Assembly (NCBI GenBank): GCA_937921825.1
Contig: CAKZVK010000081.1
Location: forward strand, 1-43,041
Length of the DNA: 43,041 nucleotides
Source: an uncultured Saprospiraceae bacterium
GTDB taxonomy: Bacteria > Bacteroidota > Bacteroidia > Chitinophagales > Saprospiraceae
Direction of reading: 5' to 3'
Part shown: in pieces, positions 1-8,323 of the stretch
Layout of the letters: every line of letters begins with the position of its first letter
Position numbering within the stretch: the first letter of the stretch is position 1
The notes under the pieces: model-generated
Told to the model about the DNA's origin: nothing
What the model saw: the letters and a program-made list of their open reading frames with translations, nothing else
Database searches by the model: none
Position numbers and translations under genes: made by a program

Positions 1-134
1 TTCTGTAGTGTCTTTGCCATTATGAATCGCTCAGGTAATTCAATTGAATCACTTTCACTTCCTTCTAAAATCTGCAAAGCATTCATTATTGAAAATGAAC
101 TTCCTTTATCTTTATGATAGGTCGTAAGCTGCAA
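1..134 (-). CDS. Possible partial gene leaving the window (N-terminal part)
   Basis: A reading frame is open on the minus strand from a stop at 141-143 to the window edge. The likely starts are TTG at 134 or ATG at 86. From the ATG it reads MNALQILEGSESDSIELPER and continues with FIMAKTLQ. The composition is protein-like (acidic and polar, no stop), but only about 45 codons are visible and I recognise no family. It would lie downstream of the enoyl-CoA hydratase on the same strand, about 50 bases after its stop. A short inverted repeat (143-148 with 155-160) sits just before it. The opposite strand is also open over part of this stretch, so the call is weak. Confidence 0.28.
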   Translation of the reverse strand, partial: MQLTTYHKDKGSSFSIMNALQILEGSESDSIELPERFIMAKTLQ

Positions 135-185
135 AGGACATTATTCGTGTACTTACGAATCCATAGGTTCTGAATATAGGCAGCT

Positions 186-965
186 TTACTTCCTAAACTC
201 AGGCTTCCTTTTCTCAAGAAATGCATTGACCCCTTCCTTGCTTTCATCGGAGCCCATTGCTTCTCCAAAGAAATTAATCTCTTTTACAAAACCATTGACA
301 GTGTTATCAAAGTATGCATTGACGGTCTTAATGATTCCTGCTACTGCTCGAGGACCTTTAGAGGCAATCTTAGAAAGAATTTTCAAGGCAGTAGGAATGA
401 GTTCTTCCTGCGGCGTGACATGGGTCACAAGACCATACTCAAGGGCCTTGACAGCATCTATCATATCTCCAGTAAGGAGCAGTTCCATCGCTCTACCCTT
501 CCCTATATACTGTATCATACGTTGCGTACCTCCATAACCTGGGATCAAACCAAGATTGACTTCCGGCTGCCCGAATCGTGCATTATCTGAGCAGATACGC
601 ATATGGCAAGCCATCGCTAATTCATTACCGCCTCCTAAGGAGTAACCATTTATGGCCGCTATCACTGGCACTGGACAGTTTTCTATACTGTCAAATACTT
701 TATGCCCAAAAGCAGACTTCTTAGTACCGCCATCGACATCTAATTCCATGAATTCCTTAATGTCAGCACCTGCAATAAAGGCTTTCTCTCCTGAGCCTGT
801 AATGATGATTCCTTTGAGACTCGCCATATCTAGGCCCTCAGAAAATAAATAGCCAAACTCTTCCATTACAGTATCATTGATAGCATTCATAGCCTTGGGT
901 CTATTCAAGGTGATAATTGCAATGCCCTCTTTTTCTTCGACAAGTAAGGTTTCTAATTTCTTCAT
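186..965 (-). CDS. Enoyl-CoA hydratase / crotonase family protein
   Basis: A 259-residue crotonase-fold protein, the usual length for the family. It probably hydrates trans-2-enoyl-CoA in fatty-acid or amino-acid breakdown, or acts as a short-chain 3-hydroxyacyl-CoA dehydratase. The oxyanion-hole segment is KAFIAGADIKEF (61-72). The second conserved block, NGYSLGGGNELAMAC (106-120), carries Glu115, and GQPEVNLGLIPGYGGTQR (132-149) carries Glu135. Both catalytic glutamates are therefore present at the 20-residue spacing of rat mitochondrial hydratase, which favours a true hydratase over an isomerase. The ATG overlaps the stop of the upstream flippase by 4 bases (962-965, ATGA), so the two are translationally coupled although no shared function is obvious. 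The substrate cannot be told from sequence. Confidence 0.9.
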   Translation of the reverse strand: MKKLETLLVEEKEGIAIITLNRPKAMNAINDTVMEEFGYLFSEGLDMASLKGIIITGSGEKAFIAGADIKEFMELDVDGGTKKSAFGHKVFDSIENCPVPVIAAINGYSLGGGNELAMACHMRICSDNARFGQPEVNLGLIPGYGGTQRMIQYIGKGRAMELLLTGDMIDAVKALEYGLVTHVTPQEELIPTALKILSKIASKGPRAVAGIIKTVNAYFDNTVNGFVKEINFFGEAMGSDESKEGVNAFLEKRKPEFRK

Positions 966-2461
966 TTTATAATTCTTAGTCTCTTTAAAATATACAGTCC
1001 CATCTCATTGGCATCATCTGATATCCGCCAAAAGTAGGCGAGGCTAAGATAGGTGATTCCGATCAGTACCGATTTATATATCAAGTTAATAAATGGCCAC
1101 CCAGTATCAAACATAAAAGGATACAGCAGCAAAAAAGCCCCGAGTAGCAATAGTGTCTTAAGTATAGATCCCGTAAACGGTTGTAAGCCAAAACGAAAAT
1201 ATATAAATACTGTCTTAGCAAAATTGTACAAACAAAATGAAATGGCAGTGGCATAGGCTGCTCCTACAATTCCATGGAGAGGAATCAACTTCAGATTCAA
1301 AAATATATTTGCGCCTCCTAGAACCAATAAGAAAATCAGGTTCCATTTATAGTCCTTAGAGTAGATGAGTATATGGGTATTCATACTTGTCAGCATATCT
1401 ACCAATTTCGTAATCGCTAATACCAAGAAAATAGCTCGGACCTTGGGGAAGGTCGATGGATCTAGGGATAGCTGAACAAGATCATCTAACACAAACCATA
1501 TCATCAAAAAAACTAAGACACCTATTAGAAATAGGTTATTCGCTGCTTTCTTGTAGATCATATTTATTTCTTCTTTATTATCATCTTCCCAAGCCTTAGA
1601 AATAATGGGTGCCGCAATCTGGGTCAGCGACCGAGACGGTACATCTAAGACATTAGCGATGAATAGCGCTTTAGTGTAGAAGCTATTACTACTGACATGT
1701 AAGAAGAGAGGTATCATCACCCCGTCTAGTCTTGTCGCCAGATTACCTCCTAGATGATTGAGATTACTAAACAAAGCATACTTAGACATCTCACCATAAC
1801 TATCTCCACCCTCTGGCTTACGTATTTTCCCAAAATTCAGTATACCTAAATACTTAAGGTAGATTACCATCAATAGGACGGCCGCTAAAAAGAAACCTAA
1901 CAATGCATAAGCAAATACCGTCTGAGAAAACTCAAAGTATACATAGGCCAGTATAAGCAGAGGCAAGTATATCTTAAAGCCCAACTTTTCTATAATATCA
2001 GGGACCACTATCCGCAAGCCATTCCATGAATGACTTACTAGAAAGCGCAACAAAATCATCAAGCCCAAGAGGCCTAAGATAAAGATCTCATTCTCCTCTA
2101 TGATATCCACATTGGGCACTTGAGCCCAGGCCAGTAGCTTCAAGAAGAATGGCTTAAATAAAAACCACAACACCAAGAATGCTGAAAAAGCCAACACTAG
2201 ACCCGAAAAGATCAAAGTCAACAGACCATTATAATTCTGCTTATCTGCCTTACTGTAACTAGGAAAATACTTTACTATAAGTGAGAGCAGTCCTACACTA
2301 CCGATAGGCAGCAGGATACTCGCTGTGTTATAAATCCACTGAGCATAGCCATGCATCTCGGGATTGAGAGAATAGACGGTAAGCATCGCTATAGCTCCTA
2401 TAACTACCCCTACAAAGTTGACTATTGTAGATTTTAAGCCTTGTCTCTTGATTATACCCAT
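962..2461 (-). CDS. Polysaccharide/lipopolysaccharide flippase-like membrane protein (MATE/Wzx superfamily)
   Basis: A 499-residue, strongly hydrophobic protein with roughly 12-14 predicted membrane segments from near the N-terminus (MGIIKRQGLKSTIVNFVGVV) to the C-terminus. The length, the positively charged start, repeated hydrophobic blocks and the segment SNLNHLGGNLATRLDGVMIP fit the oligosaccharide flippase (RfbX/Wzx, PST) branch of the MOP/MATE exporter superfamily. Such proteins move lipid-linked sugars across the inner membrane for surface polysaccharide. No glycosyltransferase or polymerase gene is adjacent, so it is isolated from a polysaccharide cluster here. It shares a 4-base ATGA overlap with the enoyl-CoA hydratase that follows. 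The specific substrate is unknown. Confidence 0.8.
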   Translation of the reverse strand: MGIIKRQGLKSTIVNFVGVVIGAIAMLTVYSLNPEMHGYAQWIYNTASILLPIGSVGLLSLIVKYFPSYSKADKQNYNGLLTLIFSGLVLAFSAFLVLWFLFKPFFLKLLAWAQVPNVDIIEENEIFILGLLGLMILLRFLVSHSWNGLRIVVPDIIEKLGFKIYLPLLILAYVYFEFSQTVFAYALLGFFLAAVLLMVIYLKYLGILNFGKIRKPEGGDSYGEMSKYALFSNLNHLGGNLATRLDGVMIPLFLHVSSNSFYTKALFIANVLDVPSRSLTQIAAPIISKAWEDDNKEEINMIYKKAANNLFLIGVLVFLMIWFVLDDLVQLSLDPSTFPKVRAIFLVLAITKLVDMLTSMNTHILIYSKDYKWNLIFLLVLGGANIFLNLKLIPLHGIVGAAYATAISFCLYNFAKTVFIYFRFGLQPFTGSILKTLLLLGAFLLLYPFMFDTGWPFINLIYKSVLIGITYLSLAYFWRISDDANEMGLYILKRLRIIK

Positions 2462-2554
2462 CTGATAGATAAGCTACCAAAGGTCGGATATATAATTAAG
2501 ATTCTTACTAGAAATAATTCAAGTCTTCAATCCTAAATTTCACTATAGTAATAC

Positions 2555-3448
2555 TTACTCTTTTATAAAAGACTCTTGATATACCGATTCTTCTTTCGAC
2601 AAGGTTAGAAGGTAATATCCAGACTCCAGAGTAGAACAATCTAAATTCTGTGATTTCATTAAGCCTTTAGTCACTATATATCCATGACTATTTCTTATCT
2701 CGTAAAAAGTAGGGCTGTCTCTAATTTCTTGCTTTATGTTCAATATCCCTGCAGTAGGATTAGGGTAGCATTCTATTCTTTTAGTTTCAGAGTTCAAGGT
2801 ATTACTGCCTAAGTTGCTGAATCTAATTAATTGGTTACCATCACCATGATTTATTGATACATACACGTATTTCTCAAATGAATAGGTACTTAGTCGGATA
2901 TAATCATCTTCTATCACTGACAAATTCATCATTCCATTTTCTCCAAACTGCTCGTGCAGAGAAAGATCAATATTCAAAAGGTAGGCATCTATTCTAAAGC
3001 CATTATCAGTTGAAGACATACCTATAACTAGAAATGAACCATTGTTGAATTTCTCTACAGTTTCAGGAATGAAGTTTTCAGAAAACATGCTCTGATCAAG
3101 TTCTTCTACCGAACCATTACTCAGATTTAGTTTACAAAGGATAGGCTTTTGTGCTATTGAAGCTAACCCTCCATTATCACGAAATACTAAAATATGTTCG
3201 TCATCATACTGAACTAATTTCTCAGGAATGCGTAAATAACCTTCAGTTTGTACAAAGGTAGAAACATCCAAATCTTCGATTTTATTAATCAATCCGAGAT
3301 AATCAAAGGATTCAGAATTTTTACTACTAATCACCAAAGTTCTTTCTCGTGACAAGCTGAAATACTTTACAGGCGCACCTTGTTCAAAAGAATAATCTAT
3401 ATAAGTTGGACTGCTGAAAGTTTTTGAACTACTAGCATATCGGATCGG
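2555..3448 (-). pseudogene. 5'-truncated secreted protein with type IX secretion C-terminal tail
   Basis: The C-terminal ~80 residues form a T9SS sorting domain (Por secretion tail): the YPNPTAGILNI motif, then alternating strands ending LESGYYLLTLSKEESVYQES and FIKE. The preceding part contains a segment like a delta-60/beta-propeller repeat (EQFGENGMMNLSV). The frame is open from the stop at 3449-3451 with no ATG in its first 100 codons. The earliest usable NTG is TTG at 3355, but protein-like sequence already runs upstream of it (SSPTYIDYSFEQGAPVKYF). No signal peptide exists, and a T9SS cargo needs one. I infer that the 5' end of a longer gene is missing. The break coincides with the palindromic element at 3441-3511. 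A short expressed cytoplasmic product from the TTG (266 residues) is possible but would not be secreted. Confidence 0.65.
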
Positions 3449-3511
3449 CTATATCGGGAGTGCTGACGAAGGAGGCATTCCCTGATCATAGCATGTTACA
3501 TGCTGGTGATC
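3441..3511. repeat. Intergenic palindromic element with two adjacent hairpins
   Basis: Two inverted repeats lie back to back. The first pairs GGGAGTGC (3456-3463) with GCATTCCC (3475-3482), 8 pairs including one G-U, around an 11-base loop. The second pairs 3484-3496 with 3498-3511: outer arms GATCA/TGATC and inner arms AGCATGT/ACATGCT, 12 pairs with a small bulge and a 1-base loop. CGGATCGGCTATATCGGG adds short repeats on the left. The element ends the open frame of the truncated T9SS gene. It looks like a REP- or MITE-like dispersed palindrome, but no second copy is in this window, so that is inference. Confidence 0.5.
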
Positions 3512-3583
3512 TTATTGCAATTAGGTTTATTTCTGTTTTAAGACCTCAATTTGGAAAAGATATTTTCCTGTTAAAACTGCTTC

Positions 3584-3620
3584 TAATAAAAATGAGGTCG
3601 CCTCTGATGAGGCGACCTCA
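3584..3620 (-). terminator. Rho-independent terminator after the orphan lipoprotein gene
   Basis: GAGGTCGCCTC (3594-3604) pairs perfectly with GAGGCGACCTC (3609-3619) around a 4-base loop; an outer T-A pair extends the stem to 12. On the minus strand the stem is followed by ATTTTTATTA (3593-3584). It lies 22 bases beyond the stop of the lipoprotein gene that ends at 3642, so it should stop transcription of the 4674-3642 pair. It is the clearest terminator in the window. Confidence 0.85.
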
Positions 3621-3641
3621 AAATATTTACTCTCAATACTT

Positions 3642-4433
3642 TTACTCAACCACTTCAAATCCAAATACTCCTGACCATTCGGTATTGATACGACATGCAC
3701 TACCAGAAAGCACCTCATCAAGTTCTTCGTCAAAGCTGCACATTTTATCTAATTTCACCTCCTTATTCAAGAATCTTAGCTCGGTATAATATCTATCATA
3801 GTGGGGGTCACCCTGCAGAATATAACATACACCATAGCTATGAGGTTCTGGACAACCGCTATCGTTAGATACAGCTGCATATTCTGGAATTTTTCCCTCG
3901 CTAATGAGATGACCATCTATTGTCTCTATGACATCACGGACTAAATGAACGTATCGACCAGGCTCTCTGAAGACAACCTGATGCTCCATGAAATAAATAC
4001 CCTCTTCATAGGTGGGTCGTCCTCTTATACTTCCTGACCATCCTAAAGATGGGTTTACTAAGCTAGGACTATAGATGCTATCTATATAAAGCTCATTACC
4101 ATTATAGCCTGTTACCCACCCACTAGTGTCTATTCTATATAATTCGTGAGAAGGCTTAAAAGGGAAATCCTTAATCTTAAAGACTTCATCTCTACTAAGG
4201 TCATTCATGTCATCTGAAACTAAAACCTTAAAATTGACGGTATCGCCAACTTTATAGCTTGGTTTATGTGGTTCTATAAATAAGGGTGCTTCCAAATAAA
4301 AGGACCAGCCTCCATACTTTCTTTCATAGGGACATAACTCATTGTATTCCTCGGTGGAGAGTTGTTCTATACAGCCATTTAATGAAAAACATGCTACACA
4401 ACATACTAGTGATAGTCTAATTAAATACATCAT
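3642..4433 (-). CDS. Hypothetical lipoprotein
   Basis: A 263-residue protein starting with a signal sequence and lipobox (LNGC, Cys21), so it is probably lipid-anchored in the envelope. The mature part is polar and rich in aromatic residues, with several cysteines (for example in CPEPHSYGVCYILQ and the C-terminal MCSFDEE and SGSACR), some of which may form disulphides. It contains a segment typical of a beta-sandwich (PSYKVGDTVNFKVLV). I recognise no family. Its start overlaps the end of the small upstream gene by 17 bases, which suggests coupled expression, and a strong terminator follows. A second ATG three bases in is an equally possible start. The neighbouring truncated T9SS gene makes this look like an accessory, fast-evolving patch. 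Confidence 0.6.
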   Translation of the reverse strand: MMYLIRLSLVCCVACFSLNGCIEQLSTEEYNELCPYERKYGGWSFYLEAPLFIEPHKPSYKVGDTVNFKVLVSDDMNDLSRDEVFKIKDFPFKPSHELYRIDTSGWVTGYNGNELYIDSIYSPSLVNPSLGWSGSIRGRPTYEEGIYFMEHQVVFREPGRYVHLVRDVIETIDGHLISEGKIPEYAAVSNDSGCPEPHSYGVCYILQGDPHYDRYYTELRFLNKEVKLDKMCSFDEELDEVLSGSACRINTEWSGVFGFEVVE

Positions 4434-4674
4434 AAGCGTCTACAAAATTATTGAAGTCATTAAGATTATTTGGTGTATTAGGCAGATGGTCCACCGCTAG
4501 CCTATCTCTGAAGTCTCTGATACTTTCTACATCTGGATCCAATACATTATAGTACATCTCAGGAGTAAACCCTGCTATATTATCAACAAAGTCAATCTCT
4601 GGAATGACATCAAAAGCTGTTTGGATGTTTTCTGCGAGATTAACCACGAGAAGTAGCAGTAGAAGATTTTTCAT
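4417..4674 (-). CDS. Small hypothetical secreted protein
   Basis: An 85-residue protein. The N-terminus (MKNLLLLLLVVNLAENIQTA) looks like a signal peptide or a single membrane anchor. The remainder is acidic and Asn/Asp-rich (NTPNNLNDFNNFVDAYDVFN). There is no recognisable domain. It precedes and overlaps the lipoprotein gene by 17 bases on the same strand, so the two probably form a two-gene unit. An inverted repeat (4684-4704) lies immediately upstream of its ATG. Its small size and lack of homology signals leave open that it is not a real gene, but the signal-like N-terminus and the overlap support it. Confidence 0.45.
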   Translation of the reverse strand: MKNLLLLLLVVNLAENIQTAFDVIPEIDFVDNIAGFTPEMYYNVLDPDVESIRDFRDRLAVDHLPNTPNNLNDFNNFVDAYDVFN

Positions 4675-4683
4675 AATGATTGT

Positions 4684-4704
4684 TTTCTCTAAGCTATAGA
4701 GAAA
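4684..4704 (-). promoter_or_regulatory. Inverted repeat between glnS and the small secreted protein gene
   Basis: TTTCTCT (4684-4690) pairs with AGAGAAA (4698-4704) around a 7-base loop. On the minus strand it ends 10 bases before the ATG of the 85-residue gene and has no T-run after it. It is therefore more likely an operator or leader hairpin than a classical terminator of argS-glnS. Confidence 0.35.
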
Positions 4705-4755
4705 TCCTCAACTTCGGGTACTGCTAATATGTTTACAGCGACATTTCTAAAGTTT

Positions 4756-6435
4756 CTACTTCTTCTGTTTTTTCGCCCAGCTGTCTCTTAGTGCTACCGT
4801 TCTATTGAAGACTAACTTACCATCTGATGAGTCCTGGTCTTTAATAAAATAGCCTTTTCGCATAAACTGCAACGGTTCTGTAGCCCCTACTTCTGCTAAG
4901 TGCTTCTCCCCTAGTGCTTGAGTATTAGTAACCAGAGATTCCTTATTATAAAACTCTAAGAAATCCTTATCCTCGTGAGAAGTCGGTGTAGGATCTGTAA
5001 ACAAACGATCATAAAGTCTTAGCTCCAATGGTATCGCAGAAGTGCTATCTACCCAGTGCATAGTTCCTTTCACTTTTATACCCGAGTTATCACTGCCACT
5101 CTTACTCTCTGGAAAATAAGTACAATGGACTTCTGTTACTTCTCCCTTATCATCAGTGATATATTTATCTGCCTTGATGATGTATGCGCCTTTTAGTCGC
5201 ACATGCTTATCTGGAGCTAGTCGGAAATATTTCTTTGGTGGATCTAGCATGAAGTCTCCTTTCTCGATCCATATCTCTCTAGACAGAGTCATCATATGAT
5301 GTCCTGCGGATTCATCTTGCGGATTATTCTGAGAAGGTAATTCTTCTGTCTGACCTTCAGGATAGTTAGTAATGACCAGCTTTAGAGGATCCATCACTAC
5401 CATCACTCTAGTCGCTACTGCATTCAGATCATCTCTGATGACAGATTCTAGCAGTGCCATCTCTTGGAGATTATCTCTTTTCTGTACTCCTGTCAAAGCA
5501 CAGAACCTTCTGATACTTTCTGGAAGGTAGCCTCTTCTTCTGAGCCCAGACAAGGTAGACATCCTAGGATCATCCCAACCGCTTACTAGCCCTTCCTCTA
5601 CTAACTTGAGCAGTCTTCTCTTAGAAGTGATCATATAAGCTACATTCATTCTTGCGAACTCATACTGCTTAGACGGAAAGATGCCGAGCTGCTCTATGAA
5701 CCAGTTGTATAAAGGTCGGTGATGCATAAACTCTAATGAGCAACAACTATGGGTGATATTCTCGATAGAATCAGACTGCCCATGAGCAAAGTCATACATC
5801 GGATAGATACACCAAGCGTCGCCAGTATTATGATGATGTGCATGCTTGATACGATAGATCAGAGGATCTCTCATCAGCATGTTAGGCGCTGCCATATCTA
5901 TTTTAGCACGAAGGACCATGGCGCCATCAGGATGGTCTCCAGCTCTCATCGCTCTGAATTTCTCTAGATTTTCTTCTACAGACCTATCTCTGAACGGACT
6001 ATTAGTACCCGGCTTAGTAGGTGTGCCTTTCTGTGTAGCGATGTCCTCAGCTGATTGCTCATCTATATAAGCGACTCCTTTTTTTATTAGGTCTTCAGCG
6101 TATTGGTACAATTGCTCAAAATAGTCAGAGGTATAGAGAGCATCTCCTTCCCATTCATAACCTAACCAACTGATATCTTTCTTTATAGAATTGACATATT
6201 CTACATCTTCTTTTACTGGATTCGTATCATCGAATCTAAGATTGGTCTTACCGCCGTACATTTTGGCGGTTTCGAAATTAATCCAGATGGCCTTAGCATG
6301 TCCTATATGAAGATATCCATTAGGCTCAGGAGGGAATCGCATATGCACCCTACCTTCATGAGTACCCATCTCTAGGTCCTTCTCTATAATTTCTTGTATG
6401 AAATTCTTGCTTTCATTTTCTGTATTCTCACTCAT
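4756..6435 (-). CDS. glnS: Glutaminyl-tRNA synthetase
   Basis: Charges tRNA-Gln with glutamine in the cytoplasm. The 559 residues match the family length (E. coli 554). The class I HIGH site is in PEPNGYLHIGHAKAIW; the EPNG-H-GHAKA form is characteristic of GlnRS rather than GluRS. The second ATP-binding loop is at MITSKRRLLKLV, with Thr where the usual VMSKRKL has Met, followed by WDDPRMSTLSGLRRRGY. The C-terminal half carries the anticodon-binding beta-barrels (for example LRLYDRLFTDPTP). Having a direct GlnRS means Gln-tRNA need not come only from the GatCAB amidation route. It starts 6 bases after the argS stop, the last gene of a five-gene minus-strand operon. Confidence 0.96.
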   Translation of the reverse strand: MSENTENESKNFIQEIIEKDLEMGTHEGRVHMRFPPEPNGYLHIGHAKAIWINFETAKMYGGKTNLRFDDTNPVKEDVEYVNSIKKDISWLGYEWEGDALYTSDYFEQLYQYAEDLIKKGVAYIDEQSAEDIATQKGTPTKPGTNSPFRDRSVEENLEKFRAMRAGDHPDGAMVLRAKIDMAAPNMLMRDPLIYRIKHAHHHNTGDAWCIYPMYDFAHGQSDSIENITHSCCSLEFMHHRPLYNWFIEQLGIFPSKQYEFARMNVAYMITSKRRLLKLVEEGLVSGWDDPRMSTLSGLRRRGYLPESIRRFCALTGVQKRDNLQEMALLESVIRDDLNAVATRVMVVMDPLKLVITNYPEGQTEELPSQNNPQDESAGHHMMTLSREIWIEKGDFMLDPPKKYFRLAPDKHVRLKGAYIIKADKYITDDKGEVTEVHCTYFPESKSGSDNSGIKVKGTMHWVDSTSAIPLELRLYDRLFTDPTPTSHEDKDFLEFYNKESLVTNTQALGEKHLAEVGATEPLQFMRKGYFIKDQDSSDGKLVFNRTVALRDSWAKKQKK

Positions 6436-6441
6436 AATATC

Positions 6442-8283
6442 TTACATATATGCAGGCATCTCTATGCCTAGTAAACTCATAGCTTTCTTTAGATTCACTC
6501 CTACCGCCTGAGAAAGCGCCAGACGTAATTGTTTAGTCGCTTCATTCTCTGCTCCTAATATTCTACAGTCATGGTAGAAACGATGAAAGGTCTTGGCCAG
6601 ATTGTAACAATAGTTGGCCACATGACTCGGATCATATTTTCCGAATGCTTCACTGATGACCTCTGGATATGTTTGCAACTGTAGCAGCAATTCCTTTTCT
6701 AGAGGATGAACCGCCTCGTCTAACTTAGCGGGTACCTGGAAGCTTTCTTGTTCTGATTTTCTAAATATAGATTGTATTCTCACGTAGGCATTCTGGATAT
6801 ATGGACCCGTCTGGCCTTGCATATCCACTGACTCTTTAGGATCAAAGGTCATACGCTTTTTAGGATTCACCTTGATGATGAAATACTTAAGGGCAGCGAG
6901 ACCTACCTTTCTAAATATATCTTCTCTTTCTTCTTCACTTAAGCCTTCTAGTCCCCCTCTTTCTGCAGCGCCTTGTCTGGCTTCATCGATGACTTCTTTG
7001 ACGAGGTCATCGGCATCGACCACCGTACCTTCTCTAGACTTCATCTTGCCTGAAGGAAGATCTACCATTCCATACGATAGGTGGTGCAGGTTCTCAGCGT
7101 ACGGTTCTCCTAATCGCTTTAATATTTCGAATAGAACCTTGAAGTGATAATCTTGCTCATCAGCAACGACATAAACCAAATGGTCCATGTTGTAGTTCTC
7201 ATATCTTAGGTGTGCTGTACCCAAGTCCTGGGTGACATAGACAGAGGTGCCATCAGATCTTAGGACAATCTTATGATCCATCTTAGCATCTTCCAGGTCA
7301 GCCCATACACTACCATCTTCTTTCTGATAGAAGACGCCATCTTTGAGCCCCTGCTGCACAAAATCTTTACCTAATAGATAGGTCTCTGATTCGTAATTGT
7401 TATAGTCAAAGTCTACGCCTAGAGCTGCATAAGTTTTATCAAAACCTTCATAGACCCAACCATTCATCTTCTTCCACAGCGCAACCGTTTCTTCATCACC
7501 AGCTTCCCATCTTAGAAGCATCTCCTTGGTCTCCTTTCCTATCTTGCTATACTCGTTAAAGTATTTATTCTTGAAGCTCTTGAAGAAGCTCAGTTCGTCT
7601 TTATCCTTACCGTGTTCTTTATAAACTGAAGCGGCTTCTGGAGTCGCTTGCCATACTTTATATTCTTTCTGAAATTCTTGCTCAAAGGCAACATAGAACT
7701 TTCCTACAAAGTGATCGCCTTTTACATTTTCGGAGGAAGGCGTCTTGCCTTCTCCCATTTGTTGCCAGGCCCACATGGATTTACAGACTGCTATCCCTCT
7801 ATCATTAATGACTTGTGTCTTGATGAGTTCATAGCCGTTCGCTGCTGCGATTTGTCCCATGGACCAGCCTAACAGGATATTACGGATATGGCCTAAGTGT
7901 AAAGGCTTATTCGTATTAGGGGAGGCATACTCTACCATGAATTTCTTACCCTTATTGGGTAGTTGTCCATGACTTTCATTGCGCACCTCATCCAGTACTG
8001 CCCTCCAGAAAGAATCTGAGAGAGAGAGATTAAGGAAACCTTTGACGACATTAAAGTCGGTGATGATATCAGATTGTTCTTTGAGATGTGCTCCCAAGCT
8101 ATTCCCTATTTCTACGGGATTGCTTTTAAGCGCTTTCACTAGTGGAAAGACGACGAAGGTATAAGCCCCCTCAAATTCCTTCTTAGTAGGACTTATAATC
8201 ACCTGATTATCAGGTATACTATAGTCATATACTGTCTGGACTGCCGATTTGATATCCTGCTGCAATTGGGCAAGCATGCTCAT
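6442..8283 (-). CDS. argS: Arginyl-tRNA synthetase
   Basis: Charges tRNA-Arg in the cytoplasm. The 613 residues are within the family range. The domains in order are: an N-terminal Arg-tRNA synthetase additional domain; the class I catalytic core with VEYASPNTNKPLHLGHIRN (HLGH as the HIGH site); a KMSKS-like loop at LPSGKMKSREGTVV; and the C-terminal DALR anticodon-binding domain (TGPYIQNAYVRIQS, then VANYCYNLAKTFHRFYHD). The terminal LLGIEMPAYM is typical of ArgRS, where the final residues contact the tRNA. It lies 40 bases after rsmD and 6 before glnS on the same strand. Confidence 0.96.
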   Translation of the reverse strand: MSMLAQLQQDIKSAVQTVYDYSIPDNQVIISPTKKEFEGAYTFVVFPLVKALKSNPVEIGNSLGAHLKEQSDIITDFNVVKGFLNLSLSDSFWRAVLDEVRNESHGQLPNKGKKFMVEYASPNTNKPLHLGHIRNILLGWSMGQIAAANGYELIKTQVINDRGIAVCKSMWAWQQMGEGKTPSSENVKGDHFVGKFYVAFEQEFQKEYKVWQATPEAASVYKEHGKDKDELSFFKSFKNKYFNEYSKIGKETKEMLLRWEAGDEETVALWKKMNGWVYEGFDKTYAALGVDFDYNNYESETYLLGKDFVQQGLKDGVFYQKEDGSVWADLEDAKMDHKIVLRSDGTSVYVTQDLGTAHLRYENYNMDHLVYVVADEQDYHFKVLFEILKRLGEPYAENLHHLSYGMVDLPSGKMKSREGTVVDADDLVKEVIDEARQGAAERGGLEGLSEEEREDIFRKVGLAALKYFIIKVNPKKRMTFDPKESVDMQGQTGPYIQNAYVRIQSIFRKSEQESFQVPAKLDEAVHPLEKELLLQLQTYPEVISEAFGKYDPSHVANYCYNLAKTFHRFYHDCRILGAENEATKQLRLALSQAVGVNLKKAMSLLGIEMPAYM

Positions 8284-8323
8284 AAAAAATAATTAGACTG
8301 CGAAAATAGGGTTTATTGAATCA

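Noticed and set aside
143-160. ATTCGT/ACGAAT inverted repeat after the enoyl-CoA hydratase as a terminator
   Set aside because: Only six base pairs and no T-run on the minus strand.
3527-3583. A frame ending LTGKYLFQIEVLKQK just after the terminator, resembling a T9SS-type end
   Set aside because: Only ~20 codons lie outside the terminator and the neighbouring gene; it could be a remnant but is too short to support.
3460-3789. A 109-codon plus-strand frame across the terminator and palindromic element
   Set aside because: It runs through a strong minus-strand terminator and the end of the lipoprotein gene, has low-complexity serine runs and no family resemblance; it is a shadow frame.
4882-6435. 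GluRS rather than GlnRS for the class I synthetase
   Set aside because: The PEPNGYLHIGHAKA signature, the two-barrel C-terminal half and 559-residue length are those of GlnRS.
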